A DNA stretch of 64,000 nucleotides from Polytrichum commune (taxonomy: Eukaryota; Streptophyta; Polytrichopsida; Polytrichales; Polytrichaceae): positions 4,962,501 to 5,026,500 of the forward strand of contig OX485808.1 in the NCBI GenBank assembly GCA_950295325.1. The letters run 5' to 3'. This document shows positions 12,501 through 25,239 of this stretch, piece after piece. The notes beneath the pieces are model-generated. The model was not told the DNA's origin, did not search any database, and saw only the letters and a program-made list of their open reading frames with translations. The stretch's first letter is position 1. Every line of letters begins with the position of its first letter. The position numbers and the translations under genes were made by a program.

Positions 12501-12644
12501 TCATTGGCAGGCTGTTTGTGCTGGCAGCCAACATAGTGCGAGTGCAAGCTCTAATATGATTAAATAGCAGATTGTACGTGAAGCTATATGAAGGCCAAGT
12601 TGTAGCCCTGACTGCGCAAGTGTTTTTGTGCAGATTTGCGGAGA

Positions 12645-15600
12645 ATGGATGCGGAATCATCTACTTCAGAGGAGGTGGTTTTCTAAACTTAGATGTTTAA
12701 CGTTGTATGTTGGAATATGTTTTATTAATGATAAGTGTGATGTGCAGGGGTCATCCCTTTCGGACGCAATATTCTCGGAAGATGAAACTGTTCCAGTTGA
12801 GGATATTGACCCCAATTGCAGTGGACTTCATAGGGATGATTGGGTGAACAAACCTGTTATGCTTGTGAACGAACGTGGACAGAATATGGCAAAAGGAATT
12901 TTCCGTAATGTAAACCCAATTGACTGCGTGGAAGACAAATGTTTGGGACCTGATCACGTTGGTGTCCTCATAATGGAGCCTATTGATGGCATGATGGACA
13001 TGGGGGCCATGTTTGCTTTGAGGGCCTGGCCAATTTCTCGTGTTTTTCACGATGGATGCACTCTGGCACATCACATCCTAGTTAGTGGCCACAGATTGCG
13101 GGCACAAACTAAGATGCTGGAGAAGCGAAGGAAGGAAGGGAAGAGGGCGTATGATACATCCCGGATATCAGAGCGTCGTAAGCCAACAAAAAAATCCCAA
13201 ATATTGACCAATGCAAGCATACAACAACTATCTGTAATTCTGTGTTGTGATCGCGAGTGCCTCAGATTCTTTCCCAGAGATGAGGCATTCGCTCTTCGAA
13301 CTGAATTTTATGATTGCTCCACAAGGATGAGGCATGCAAAACGTCTTGAGGTCCACGGACAAGTACATCCACTTCCGGGGGCGTGTACGAATGTCGTAAC
13401 ACTAAGTGGACGTGATATTTGCCTCATCGCATGGAGGCACATATTTGTAATATCAAAAACCGCGTTCTACAGAAATCGACAAGAATTCAATTGTGGGGTG
13501 CGACCACGAGACCATGGAAACTTGAACACCAAACGGTATCGTGTGTCCACACAGCAAGCCACTGCCATTCTTTCCAACCTCTTAGAGGACAAAGCGGACA
13601 TGATGCCCCATAAATCCCGCACTTTGCCTAACGGCACTCGAGTAGTGGAGATGGTTTTGCCTCGCGGAACAAAATGGAAGAAATTTTTGGAGACAATCAA
13701 CCAGGTTAGTATGCTCATGATGTTCCATTTATTCCGTTTTCAATGTTAGTCTGAGCCTCACAAATCAGAACACCTGGATTGAGGCAATGTCTAAATGTTG
13801 CATGTGGTATGATTTTCAGGTGAATGAAAAATGTGGGTTGCAACCAATTTCTCTTTCTACTCTGAGCCAAATAAGACATAATTATTTTAAGCACTACGTG
13901 ACAAAAAGAACAGGGGATAATTTTGCTCGCTGTGGGAAATGCGATTCACTTATGGCTATTATTCAACAACATGTTAAAGGTTCCGCCGCACACACCGGGT
14001 TTTCGAAGCAGTTGGAGAAGCACCAGGCACAGCAGGAATCCGCTCGTAATGCTTACCGCTGTATGAGAGCGTTGTCTATTGAGCATCCCCGCAAGGTTTT
14101 GACCATCATTCACGACAAAATGGACCATGGCAAAACTGCATCTCCATGCTTTGCTAACAAGAACAAAGACACTGATATGTTCACGAAACTACCACTTTCA
14201 GTGACAGGCATGATGGCTCATGGCCATGGAGATGAGAGATATGCTCATTATGCATTGGATTTGTATCCTGGTGATTGCAACCATACTGTGGGCTCATTTG
14301 CGAGGCTTCTTCGCGATTTGGAACAGCCCCCGGCTTCATCATCTCGCATGCTATTCCATGGTGCGGGTCGGTCGCCGCTTTATCGTGCTGTTCTTCATGG
14401 GAGTGATGTATGTTTGTCAGGATTACGACCTCCACCCAGTGAGCCTATTCCAGCTGTCTCGCTTCCACCTGTTTTGCATGTTCAACTCGATAATTGTTGG
14501 AAGGACAACAAGTGTAGATATGTGAAGGCATTTTGGTCCATGCTCACGGCCAAAGGTATATTCACGGAGGTCCACGTGTCTTACCTTTTAGTTGGTCATA
14601 CACATGATGACATTGATGCTTCATTTGGTAGATGGAGTATGGACTTGCGCGAACATGATTACCCCACTATCCCCTTGCTCATGAAATCATACATGGACAT
14701 GGAGAAGGTCCCTATCATCCCACATATGATAGAGGAGCTTCCAGATTGGAGGGCTTTTGTTAGTGAGTACATTCCTGATGGCCAAGACAAACTCATTGGC
14801 CATACGAAAGCCCAACAATTCAAATTTGTTGTACGGGATGATGGTTGGCCCGTCATGCATTACAAGGTGCTTAGTACGCATGATGAATGGTTGCCCAAGG
14901 ATGGCATATTGATGTGGAAATCCAACATAAAGGGGGAGCCAGTTTTCCCACCTGGGGAACCTTACCCTGCTAAACCTCGAGAAATGGCAAAACTGGACGA
15001 TGTTCTTGTTGGGTTGCAAGGGTTTGTTGACTACTGGCAATCTATATGTGACCATGACATGACCGGAGCATATAGGGGCTCACAAACACATCTTTTACAA
15101 TACTGGACTGGGGTACTGGAGGCATTACGGGCACCCCTCACAAATGTGTACACTGCGGGATTGGCACTCCAAGAGGGATTCTGGCCATCCTCCCGAATCG
15201 AATTGGACGCACATCCTTTCATGAATACTGGTGAACTTCGTGAGGAGCACCAACCAAATGACCATTATGTGGGCCCCTCTAACCTTCGACCTGCACCTGC
15301 TTTCCGCATTGCCGACAACGTGCATGAGGGGCATTTCCTCATTCTTCGACCCCAAGATCAAGACATTGATAGACCCATTTGGGTGTGCCGAGCTTTGTGT
15401 CCACCAAACTTGAACGTCACTGGGGACCATCCCCGTCAGATTCTGGTACAGTGGTTCACTCCCACTTCAACTGCTAGAGACATAACAAGGAAATACCATG
15501 GTTGGGACTCCAACAGGAACTTCAAGTGGAAAGCCGATTCGAAATATTCCATCCCCGACTGGCAACCAATTGACTGCATCTTGGCAGCATGGCCTCTACC

Positions 15601-15823
15601 TGCACATGAAGATGTTGAGCCCCTTAAGATTACTATTCCACCAGAGCAGATTGAATTTGCCAAAGACAACCTTCGCCGTTGTTCTGAGCAAGAGCGCGGA
15701 GGGATGGCGGTTGAGGAGGACGTTGATCTGCCGAGTGCGCGACGAGTAGGTCGTGGACGTGGAACTGGAGGTCGTGGACGTGCAACTGGTAGACGGGGAG
15801 CTCGGGGCAACCCTTCCTCGTAA
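12645..15823 (+). CDS. T1: large DDE-transposase-like protein (DUF7869-like)
   Basis: Proposed exons are 12645-12674, 12748-13704 and 13820-15823, all phase 0, about 996 residues. The start at 12645 was chosen because MDAESSTSEE matches the acidic Ser-rich starts of T2 and T3 and the 73-bp intron has clean borders. Order: acidic N-terminus; a WVNKPVMLVNERG region resembling the plant TNP1/En-Spm transposase domain (weak); a Cys/His-rich part; a CxxC pair in ARCGKCDSL; a core with IIHDKMDHGKT, GHGDERYAHYALDLYPGD, VQLDNC and GHTHDDIDASFGRW, whose Asp residues fit an RNase-H-like DDE/D site; a C-terminal domain; and a basic GRGRGTGGRGRATG tail. The core recalls DUF7869 proteins. No stop interrupts it, unlike T3. 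An FCP1-like gene lies upstream, and 27-bp direct repeats flank the locus. Confidence 0.7.
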
Positions 15824-16310
15824 TGCGAGACTGGAAAACCCACATCGTATTCGTCACACAATGATTCATGATTAGATGTGATTTCCTTGACAATGTGAGA
15901 CACCACATCAAATACTCCGGTGATTGGTACTAATTTTTTTGGGGTGGTTCCTCAATGGGAGACCATCATGGCTCCTCTCAGACATGTGGGTGCAATTTTT
16001 GTTGATTTCAACACTATGACCAGCTAAATGGAACCCCATTGTGGGCACGGTATACCCGTGCAACTCTTAATGAAAACCACTAGCATTATAGAGGGCGGGT
16101 TCATTTATCTAATGTGAAGTGTTGTAATTTGAACTTTGAAGTATGTAATGCAAGGTCTGTCCTTTGTATTTGGATGTAGTTGGCATGACTTGTATTAATG
16201 AGCCCTCGGTCTGTCACTGTGCACACCACAAACACCCCTTCTATCACGTTTGCAAACCACACTACCCTGGCGCGACCACACACCGTTCCCACGTAGCCAC
16301 AAAATGTCTT
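15824..16310. other. 3' flank of T1, no gene seen
   Basis: AT-rich sequence without a convincing open frame; it probably holds the T1 3' untranslated region. No inverted terminal repeat matching the T1 upstream side was found by eye. Confidence 0.4.
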
Positions 16311-16620
16311 CTTGTTCCCCCGTTCCACAGTGCGCACATGCGTTCCCATAGAGCGTTCCCAACGTTCCCCTAGAGAGTTCACACGTTCCCATATAGAGTT
16401 CCCACGTTCCCGTAGAGTTTTTATGCGTTCGCTCTAACGTTCCCATAAATAGGTTCCCACGTGCGCATCTGGCATTCACATGGTCTAACTTCATTGTTCC
16501 CACGTTCCCACAAGCTAGTTGCATGTTCCTGGGAGCAATAAATATGTTCCCATGTCCCCAAAATGTAAAAAAATCTTCACTTTGGGACTCCCAAAAGTCC
16601 CGAAATGTTTAATATAGTGT
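16310..16620. repeat. GTTCCC-rich repeat with the right copy of the 27-bp direct repeat
   Basis: About fifteen GTTCCC words, often as ACGTTCCC or GTTCCCACGTTCCC, fill 16312-16555. Bases 16594-16620 are identical to 10938-10964. Together with the left flank this suggests that T1 sits between two copies of one dispersed repeat. Confidence 0.8.
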
Positions 16621-16703
16621 AGTTCCCCTTATAATATCCCATGAAGATTACAGAAAGATAATTCTTTAGAAATGCCATGTTGTTAAGAAGTGGACAACAT
16701 ATA

Positions 16704-16851
16704 CTATAGAGGGCTCTCTATTCCACCACAAAATAATCATTTTCCCTTTATTTTTGCCATGTGTCATGCTCACATTCGCTAAGACCACTTGTATCCCACA
16801 TGGAAACTACATTCTGGCACATGTAAAGATGAAATAGAGAGCCCTCTGTAG
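16704..16851. mobile_element. Short MITE-like element (148 bp)
   Basis: Terminal inverted repeats CTATAGAGGGCTCTCTATT (left) and CTACAGAGGGCTCTCTATT (right, reverse complement) bound a 148-bp AT-rich element. No coding capacity. The superfamily is not clear because the target duplication cannot be defined beyond a possible TA. Confidence 0.7.
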
Positions 16852-16933
16852 GTAGTCTAACAACAAGAAGTAAAATCTACCTTCCTTCCCTCCCTACCAT
16901 CTTGTCTTCCTTCCTCTCTTCCACAAAGCTTTC

Positions 16934-17345
16934 CACATGGGGAGATCACTTCATTGTCAAGTTGACACCACGTGCGGACAAAGTTTGCTACCCCTATATT
17001 ACATGCCATATATAATTTTAAATTTTATGATATTTTTCCTACATATACATAACCATTGATAGTATCTTTTGTATACTTTTTTGAAATTTTTAGTCATCTT
17101 TGTTTTTTTTAGTAATTTTTTTAGTTCAATTATGTGTCATTCTAGTTAGAAATGGTATGTTTTATGAAAAAAACAAATCATCAAATTTAGTTACCACTTT
17201 TGACTATGTGATAGGTACTATGTATATCTACTCATGAAATTTTTTTGATAAAATTTTGACCCATTTTGGTGGTGCAACTTACCAAAAGAAGATTGTTTTT
17301 GGTCGCACGTGGTGTTCAACTTGACAATGGAGTGATCTACCCGTG
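16934..17345. mobile_element. Foldback MITE, CACGGGTAGATCACT family (copy 1, 412 bp)
   Basis: The right end, read inward, begins CACGGGTAGATCACTCCATT; the left end reads CACATGGGGAGATCACTTCA. Both continue through TGTCAAGTTGA and CACCACGTGCG, so the arms match for about 45 bases. GCTTTC occurs in the same orientation just outside both ends, a possible target duplication. A second member with the same ends lies at 56036-56653. Confidence 0.75.
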
Positions 17346-18788
17346 GCTTTCCACCTCTCTTTCCCTTCCTTCCTACATGATGCATTGAACCTTGGGTCTC
17401 TCCTTGTGGTCATATGCATGTTATGAGTCTCTAGAAGATTACAAGATTAGGAGTATGTGTTCCACGGAAAAAAAAGACATGTAAAAAGTGATGACATAAC
17501 TAATGAAAATAATTAATAAAACAACATGCACTACTATTCAATACAAGCAATACTACATTAGAAACCTTCATTGTGCAATGCATCGAGTCAATTTGGATTC
17601 AATGGTCATGAATATTGTCCCACAATTACGTACATGTCATTGCATCTTGCTCTTATTGGTTGTTGCTATTTAGTTTCTAAACTTTTCTACGACTCTCAAG
17701 CCCACACTAATGTTGAGCCCAAATGGAAAAAGACTTAACACAATTTAAGACATTATGTAATCTAGCATAGATGGACTTGATAACTAACAAGAAAAGAGTG
17801 GCTCATCATCCACCTACTCGCAATTGTCATAATCATAATCAATCAACTCATGGACAAAGTCTGGGATTTATGAATGATGTTGCATCTCATGGATGACAAA
17901 TTGCAAGGACTTTTAATAGCTCATCTGCTCTTGGTAGAGTGATCATTTATGATGAAACAATGAAACTACCACGCAAGCACTGTCAAGTAGGTCTTCAAAG
18001 AAAAAGACTTGGTGTTGGTGTTTGAATTGGAAGAAAACCTGATGAATTATGTAATGAATTGCTTCAATTAAACATTTTATCACATTCTCAAATTGAATAG
18101 GACAACTCACATGGAAGACATCTATATATATATATATATATATACTGGTGCACCCAACCAAGTCTGCAACCTACGGAAAACTATAGCTATGGTGAATATA
18201 TACAATGTCATGATAATCTTTTTCAAAGGCACTTGGGGTTCACAAATTCAAGATGGTCGTTGTTGTTGGTCCATCACGGACATGGCTCGCCAACTTCAAA
18301 AGACGATTATTTGTAATCAGGACTCAATTTAGATCTATATGACTTGGTTCCTAAAATGTTGAAGGTGAAGAAGGTCTAAGCTATCTACCGGAGAAGTTGT
18401 TCGCTCGGTCCAAATTTTGTACATAATAAAATGTTGAATGCAAGAAACGCAACATCCCCAACTTACTTGTGATGACCTGCACAGTCCAGCAAACGAAGCC
18501 AACATCTTATACACAACATGATAGAAGCGAATATGTGCTGTTTATATTGGACATTTTAATCTACCCCTTCCATAACATGTTTCAACTTCCAAGTCATTCA
18601 TGGTATTATGACCCACAGTATAGTTTCTACTGAATTGCCACTACTTCTCGATAAGTTATGAAATGGAAAGGGAGAGTAATTAATCAGGAGGTACTAATAA
18701 ATCCACATTCAACACAATGTCATCAAGGGAGGAACTCATAGATGATGCATCTAAGAATTTTTGATATGGTGAAGGACCTACCGTTTCT
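17346..18788. other. No gene seen
   Basis: AT-rich sequence with a (TA)n tract at 18121-18144. The open frames here are short, overlap on both strands and match nothing I recognise. Confidence 0.5.
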
Positions 18789-18806
18789 TCCTTAACAGTT
18801 TGTTGT

Positions 18807-20158
18807 TTAGTGAGGAAACTGTGGTTTCATCCCATTTGAACCAATTACGGCCGTGTAAGTTTGAATGCATGTGGCGATTGTTACCAAGCTGATTGTCAGA
18901 ACAGATAGTACAAGCCAAGGTCGAGAGCAGAATGCCTTCTTGAACTCGAACCAGTACAAATTTCTCTTTGATTTAGCAAACTCGTTGATTGACTTCAAAG
19001 TTGTATGTAGCTTCTCTGACACATGTGGGAGATACGTTTGATTCTTAATTCGCTTCCATATTCTGTGGTCGCCTAGTCCATCGTCGTCCAGATTGTTCCC
19101 AAGAACACCGGAATCAACTAGAAGTTTGAAGTCATCTTCGGTTTTCACCAAGTCATCCATAATCGTTGTGCAAGAGTTAGCTCTCCATTCTGTGAGATAG
19201 AGATCTTCGTAAACTACAAGTTTGCGTAAACACACTTCTGTTAAATCATCTACATCGATGACTGGAATTGTCAAGCACCCATTTTCAAATACAATATCTC
19301 TAGTAGCTGAAGGAATATGTAGGTAGGGTTTTGAAGCTGCAGGTTCTGTGTCCTTCGATCCACACAATATGTAGTGCGTCAAATCCATGTTGTGATGGAG
19401 TTTGTTGAAAACACCATTTGTTGAAATACCTTCTCTAAGCTTCTCAATGTGTTCTTTCCAAAGGGGAAATCAAGGTCTCTCGATATGACACCAAAAGAAT
19501 AAAAACTGTGAAGAGCTATCATTGTAGCATGCCAAAACCTTGTGTCCCATTCTGGTAACTTCATTTCTTCGGAACCACAGACTGTAATGTCCCTCAGCTT
19601 CTCAATGACCCTTTTCAATAATTCGAAAGGCACTTGATTCTCCACCAGAAGCATGTCGTGCCGCATTGTTAGCGTGTTATCTCTGTCTTTAAATATGTCG
19701 CCGAAAGAAGGAACAAATCGATCGCATTCGACATCAAGGATCGTATGACTCATATATTGCAAATATGCAACTAAACATAGAGCATCTAGAGTCAAAAGCC
19801 ACCTTATCTCCTCCAGAGTGTAAGGAGGACGGGAACAATCCGTTGCACCATAGTACATGAAGTGTAAACTCTTAGGATCCGGTACCACACTCTCACAAAA
19901 TTCAGTCCATTGAGTCCTGGTGAGACCAAGTTTCTTTGCTACACGGATCTTCACGCTTTCGGTGCCACCGATATCCAACACACGACGGTTGTGTAGCCCA
20001 AATCGCCACTCAATGGGCTGAAAATGCTTTGAGTTGGCCACATATATATCCGGGACCTTTCTGATAAAGAATTCTGGTGTACGATTATCATCATCTTCTT
20101 CAAGGGCACCTTGGACTTGACAGATCCAATCGCTTGCTGTTCGGACCATCGTGGACAT
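18807..20158 (-). pseudogene. DUF247 (UPF0481) gene, frameshifted copy A
   Basis: DUF247 is a plant-specific family, usually with one C-terminal membrane segment; the molecular role of most members is unknown. Compared with the intact copy at 49006-50412, the frame breaks near 19460 (one base lost in the CCAAAGGGG stretch), so the frame from 20158 ends early at 19379 and resumes in another frame at 19388-18807. A further 51 bp (17 codons, the stretch around HIAGVTINGKHP) is missing near 19305. The N-terminal part, with PDIYVANSKHFQPIEWRFG, RRVLDIGG and ENQVPFELLKRV, and the C-terminal membrane segment near WLVLSVLTISLVTIATCI remain readable. It is most likely a pseudogene. Confidence 0.85.
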
Positions 20159-21168
20159 GATGGATAAATCTGCAATCACGTTACATCCTCCAAAATGATC
20201 ATGCCAGATATCTGATAACCTGAGCCTATCTATTTAGATGCACATACACAAATCAATCAGCAAACATGTGTTGACTGCAAGAGATCAGTCGGGGACAAGG
20301 TGAAGAGTCGGATGAGTAAGTAGCATTATTCTTACACACTTTACAGGAGGTGCTTTGGAGGTGGCCTAGAATTAGTAAAATTGCAGCACTTGTCTAGGAG
20401 GAAACCTTGAATAATCGAAGCATGGAGCAATGAAACTAAGCTTCTAAGTAGGAGCGGATATAGATCTGGGATGATTGTTTAGTGGTAAGAATCTGGGAAC
20501 AAACTTATCTGACAGTAGATTAAATCGTATTTGACAAGTAGTTGATACGACAAAGGAGACTATGAACTAGATAAGCAAGGAGAGGAAAGTGGATGGCTAG
20601 CCGCTCTCGAGTTGGTTATTAGCTCATGGATAGAATCTGAGAATTATGGATGATATCGTGGCTTTCATGGATGTAAGATTGTGACAAGTTATGATCTAAC
20701 CCTTCAGTTCTTAAATGAGCAATTAATTATGAGCATCTAGAGTTTTAGAGGCTCTAGTGGATAGGGTACATCAGTCCCTCACCATATCTAAAGTTGCAGG
20801 TTCGCATCATTTTACAATCTCATACTCCTGGATTTGGAACGCGTTTGAGTGGCGATGTAAGATGTTTTCAACTCTTAATCAAAGCCCTCTTTAGAGTTGA
20901 GGGTTCAAACTTGCAATTTTTGGGTATTTGATACTTGGATTTTACAAGATTTCATCCATCAAACTTTTGAGAACTTGATCAGTCTTCAAATTCTCCATAG
21001 ATTGAACAAGTATACAATGGTCCTTCTTACATGTCAAATTATATTAAGGGGGGAATGATACTTATAAAACAAAGGAGATGAGCTCATGACACATCAAAGC
21101 ATGCTTAAATGCATGGATGGTTTGGGGTCCACAAAATGAGAGCTTGAACTCTCAACATTCCTAAGCGA

Positions 21169-21650
21169 CCGCCATGAGATAGCATTCATGGAGAGCTTGT
21201 CTTAGACTTTCCACATGGGATCCATCAAGATGCCATCTCAACACTATTAACAAAATAAATAGTTGAAGGTCCCAAGTAGAAAGCTCAAGTGTAAAGTGAA
21301 CAAGCATGACTAAGAAACACCCTTCCGCTAATGAGAATCTGAACTGCCTTGTTGGAGCTCTCAACCTCTCTTGTGTAAATGTTGCCTTTTAGCCTCAAAT
21401 CAATCTCCGCCATGAGACAACGTTCATGAAGAGCTTGTCTTAAACTTTCCACATGGGATTCATCAAGATGCCATCTTAACGCTATTAACAAAATAAATAG
21501 TTGAAGGCCCCAAGTGGAAAGCTCAAATGTAAAGTGAACAAGCTTGACTAAGAAACACCCTTGCTTCCGCTAATGAGAATCCGAACTTCCTTGTTGGAGC
21601 TCTCAACCTCTCTAGTGCAAATGTTGCCTTTAGCCTCACATCAATCTCCT
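21169..21650. repeat. Tandem duplication of about 238 bp
   Basis: The unit starting CCGCCATGAG at 21169 repeats at 21407 with a few substitutions. Copy B of the segmental duplication has one unit only (51424-51670), so the tandem duplication arose after, or was lost since, the larger duplication. Confidence 0.85.
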
Positions 21651-22212
21651 TTGAGATGCACATGACTGGCAGGACACCAAGACCCCCCTGAAGGCTCGCA
21701 AGCTATACATGGACATGAGAGCTACGGACACCCAAAACCTCCTTGAAAACACACGCCCTTCGTTAGCGAGCCGCCACAACATGCCATATTATTCAACACA
21801 ATATTGAACGAGTAAAGACAGATCAGGGTTCCAGACTCAAGCACCTCACTGAAGGGCCAAACCAGAGGTCCTGATGAAACGTTCTGCCAAATGAACGTCC
21901 TTAAGTTCCAGACTCCTCACAGTTTGTGGCTCGAGCATCCGTTGCCAAGTGCAATGGCGACAGCCGCAGCAGCAGATCATTGAAAGTTCCACTCTCCCAC
22001 ACACTTGACTTGCGTGGGTTAGAAAGTGCACTGGTGAGAGCACATACTCACGTTCTAGATTCCACACAAGCCTACTTGCCACTAATGATGCAGATCAGGC
22101 CTCTTATACTAAATTCAAGTTCTAAGAAGTCGGCCACTTCATACTTGGGAGAGAGAGAGAGAGACCAGGCGATTGATCTAAATCCTTAACTCTAAGAAGC
22201 TGACGCTAACCG

Positions 22213-23345
22213 CTCCCCTACGAACAAACTTTCGGGGTAAGGAATGAAGGCAAGACAAGGGCCGCTGCCCGCCACCGAGGAAAAAAACATTCGATTATGC
22301 TTTTAATCCCACCGAAAATTCGCTGCTCGTCCTGCCCGATTTCAAAAAAAACTTTGGCACAGGTCATCTTGTTCACAAAACTCATATTGAGTGTATGTCA
22401 ACTTCAAGGTCCAAAATCCAATGTGTATATGTTCACTTTCAATTAATAAATAAGCAATTGATTGGTTTTTTAATTCTTAATCGAAACCGTCAATAAAGCA
22501 TGTAATCATCTTGGAAGTAAGAAATATGAAAAAAAAAATCCTCATTAGCAATGAGGTGATGCATTTTTAGACTTATCATTTGAAAGGGCTTTTGTCATTT
22601 TATAATGGAATTTAGAAAAAATGCTCTTGTTTTAGCTTTTAAAATTTTAATAATCAATTATTGTCCTCTCCTTTCACAAACATTCATACACGTTTAAACT
22701 AATTAAGAGAGATTGAATGTATGTAATTCAAGCTAATTATGTAAAATGTGCTTAGTTACATTCAATCACGAATAATTAGTTTGAATGTGTGAATAAATTA
22801 GCAAATGCGCTTACCTGAAGGGAAATTCGCTTAATTACTTATAATCACACTTAAATTAGCTTGAATGTGAATGAATTTTTGTGACAGGTGAGGACATAAA
22901 TGAAATTTAGATTAAAAAAGGACGATAAACTAAGCAGATTTTCTTGAGTTCAATTATAAAATGACAAAAGTCCTTTCAAATGATAAGTCTAAAAATTTAT
23001 CATCTCATTGCTAATGAGGGATTTTTTTTCATATTTCTTACTTCCAAGTTTGTTACATGCTTTATTGACAGTTTCACTTCAGGAATGAAAGCCTGATCAA
23101 TTGCGTATTTATTAAGTGGAAGTGAACATGTATATTGGACTTTGGACTTTGAAGTTGAGATACACTCAATATAGGTTTTGTGGACAAGGCAACATTCAAG
23201 AATGCAAGGACAAAATTTTGTTTTTTTGTTCTTTTTTGAAGTTGGATAGGTCGGACAACATTTTTGGTCAAATAAAAAAAAAACTGAGAATTTTTTGTCA
23301 GGGGTTGCCCAAGAGTCGCTTCCCTGAAAGTTCACAGGGAAAGGG
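22213..23345. mobile_element. Foldback element FB1 (about 1.1 kb)
   Basis: Bases from about 22330 to 22635 are repeated in inverted orientation at about 22925-23265, with an AT-rich loop of about 300 bp. Matching words include CTCATTAGCAATGAGG against CTCATTGCTAATGAGG, and GTCAATAAAGCATGTAA against TTACATGCTTTATTGAC. Outer ends carry TTTCGGGG/CCCTGAAAG words. No coding capacity. FB2 next to it, a fragment at 24540-24706 and a half copy at 41452-41880 belong to the same family. Confidence 0.85.
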
Positions 23346-23380
23346 TTAGCATCCCTTGGACCAAAACCCAGCAGACATCA

Positions 23381-24537
23381 AACACCCCCCTACGGACTTT
23401 CGGGGATATTAGATCCAGGCGGGGGTAGCTCTCCCAGGAAATTTGTAGAACCTAACCAAAAACTACTGCCCGCCTCGCCCAACTTCAAAAAAAATATTAC
23501 CCTTGTATTTTTGAAGGCCGCTTGACTTCAAATCTCATATTAAGTGTACTTCACCTTCAAGATTCAAAATCCAATACATATGTTCACTTTCATTAAGTAA
23601 ATAAGCAATTGACTGGGATACCATCATCAAAGTGAAGCCGTCAATAAAGCATATAATTGACTTGGAAGTCAAAAATATTACAAAACCCTCACTAGCACTG
23701 AGGTTATAATTTTTGTGACTTACAATTTGAAATTGTCTTTGTCATTCTAAAATGACACTTAAATTAGTGTGCTGATTTAGTATGCATATTTTATTATATT
23801 TTAGGTCATGTTGTCTACTTTCACAGGTATTCATATGCATTCATTGATTAATTAAAACTGGAATTAATTCCAGAAATTGAATATTAGAATTACTTCACTG
23901 GAAATAATTCCAGAAACTAATTATTATAATTAATTCCATAAATTAATTAATTACAGTAAGTTCATTATAAAATAATTAGTTTGACTTAATTAGGTTTACT
24001 TAATTTGGTAAACATACTCTCTTATTTATTTGGGATTAATTAGAATTAATTACATTCAATCACACTTAATTATTTTGAATACATATGAATACATGTGAAA
24101 ACATACGAAATTACTTAAAATATTATAAACTATATATATTAAATCATCACACTAATTTAAGTGTCATTTTAGAATGACAAAGACAATTTCAAATTGTAAG
24201 TCACAAAAATTATAACCTCAGTGCTAGTGAGGGTTTTGTAATATTTTTGACTTCCAAATCAATTACATGTTTTATTGACAGTTTCACTTTGATGATGGTA
24301 TCCCAATCAATTGCTTATTTACTTAATGAAAGTGAACATATATATTGGATTTTGAATCTTGAAGGTGAAGTACACTTAATATGAAATTTGAAGTCAAGCG
24401 GCCTTCAAAAATACAAGGGCAATATTTTTTTCGAAGTTGGACGAGACGGGCAATAGTTTTCGGTCGGATTTAGAAATTTCCCGGGAGGGCTGCCCCCGCC
24501 CGGATCTAACACCCCCGAAAGTTCGTAAGGGGGTGTT
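23381..24537. mobile_element. Foldback element FB2 (1157 bp)
   Basis: The left end AACACCCCCCTACGGACTTT pairs with the right end, whose reverse complement reads AACACCCCCTTACGAACTTT. The arms stay complementary inward for more than 350 bases (23467-23775 against 24135-24470), around an AT-rich centre with TTAATTA words. It is a paralogue of FB1 with cleaner ends. A transcript through it would form a very long hairpin, a good small-RNA source. Confidence 0.9.
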
Positions 24538-24539
24538 CA

Positions 24540-24706
24540 ATGGGGGGACGTTAAATACCCCCCCACGAACTTTTCGGACTGTCAGAGTCGGGCTGGGGCA
24601 GCCGCCCGGCCAAAAAATCTGAATTTTCTGGACCCGACCGAAAACTGCTGCCCGCCCGCCCGATTTCGAAAAAACCATTGCCCTTGCATTCTTGAAGGAA
24701 CACTAT
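24540..24706. mobile_element. Terminal fragment of a third foldback element (FB3)
   Basis: Starts with an ACCCCCCCACGAACTTTTCG end similar to that of FB2 and runs through GGGCAGCCGCCCGG and CTGCCCGCCCGCCCG, as in the FB1/FB2 arms. It breaks off at about 24706, where another MITE end (TTCGTTAAATTGAGAC) begins. Open frames across it are by-products of GC-rich repeat sequence. Confidence 0.7.
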
Positions 24707-25095
24707 ATTCGTTAAATTGAGACTTTTTGGGCATTTTGAGACATTCACAGAAATAAGAACAAGGATAAATGGAACACATATTGGAGAAAGTTGTAAGATG
24801 CGAACACTTTGAAGCGGGTGTTTAGAACAAGAACCCCGTTAATAACTCAATATTTGGGATTGTTTAGGGTGGGCAATCCAAACCTTAGGCCAAGTTGAAG
24901 GGGAAATCTTAAAAAATTCATATTATCGCACAAAAACTTGTATGAATATGGTTTAGGTAGGGCAATCCAAACCATAGATCATATTGAAGGGGAAATATGT
25001 GAACCAATATAATATAACATACAAAATATTCCAAACTCATATTTGTGATGGTTTAGGTAGGGCAATCCAAACCTTAGACCATATGGAAGGGGAAA
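24707..25095. repeat. Partial GTTAAATTGAGAC MITE plus three 95-bp tandem units
   Basis: The end TTCGTTAAATTGAGACTTTT and the following GCATTTTGAGA...TTTGAAGCGGGTGTT match 34236-34350. Then three units of about 95 bp follow, each with GTTTAGG(G/T)(A/T)GGGCAATCCAAAC, at about 24863, 24951 and 25049. These 22-bp sites look like degenerate relatives of the large palindrome family. Confidence 0.65.
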
Positions 25096-25239
25096 TCATG
25101 TGACACTTATATTATTGCAAAAAAAAAACATACAAAGTGTGGCATGTAAAATGCATAGCATGCTAACACAACACATCCATTGGATAGTGCGACCCAAAAT
25201 GTTCTTGCCTATGGCCCAAAACCGTACGCCTACTATGGC

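Larger units (their letters stand above)
18789..21735. repeat. Segmental duplication, copy A (paralogous to 48984-51753)
   Basis: This 2.9-kb segment is closely similar, in the same orientation, to 48984-51753, including the DUF247 gene, its promoter side and 1.5 kb beyond. The right border is the same in both copies: after ATGGACATG and GCTACGGACA the copies diverge, copy B running directly into truncated T3. Copy A carries an extra internal tandem duplication at 21169-21650. Confidence 0.9.
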
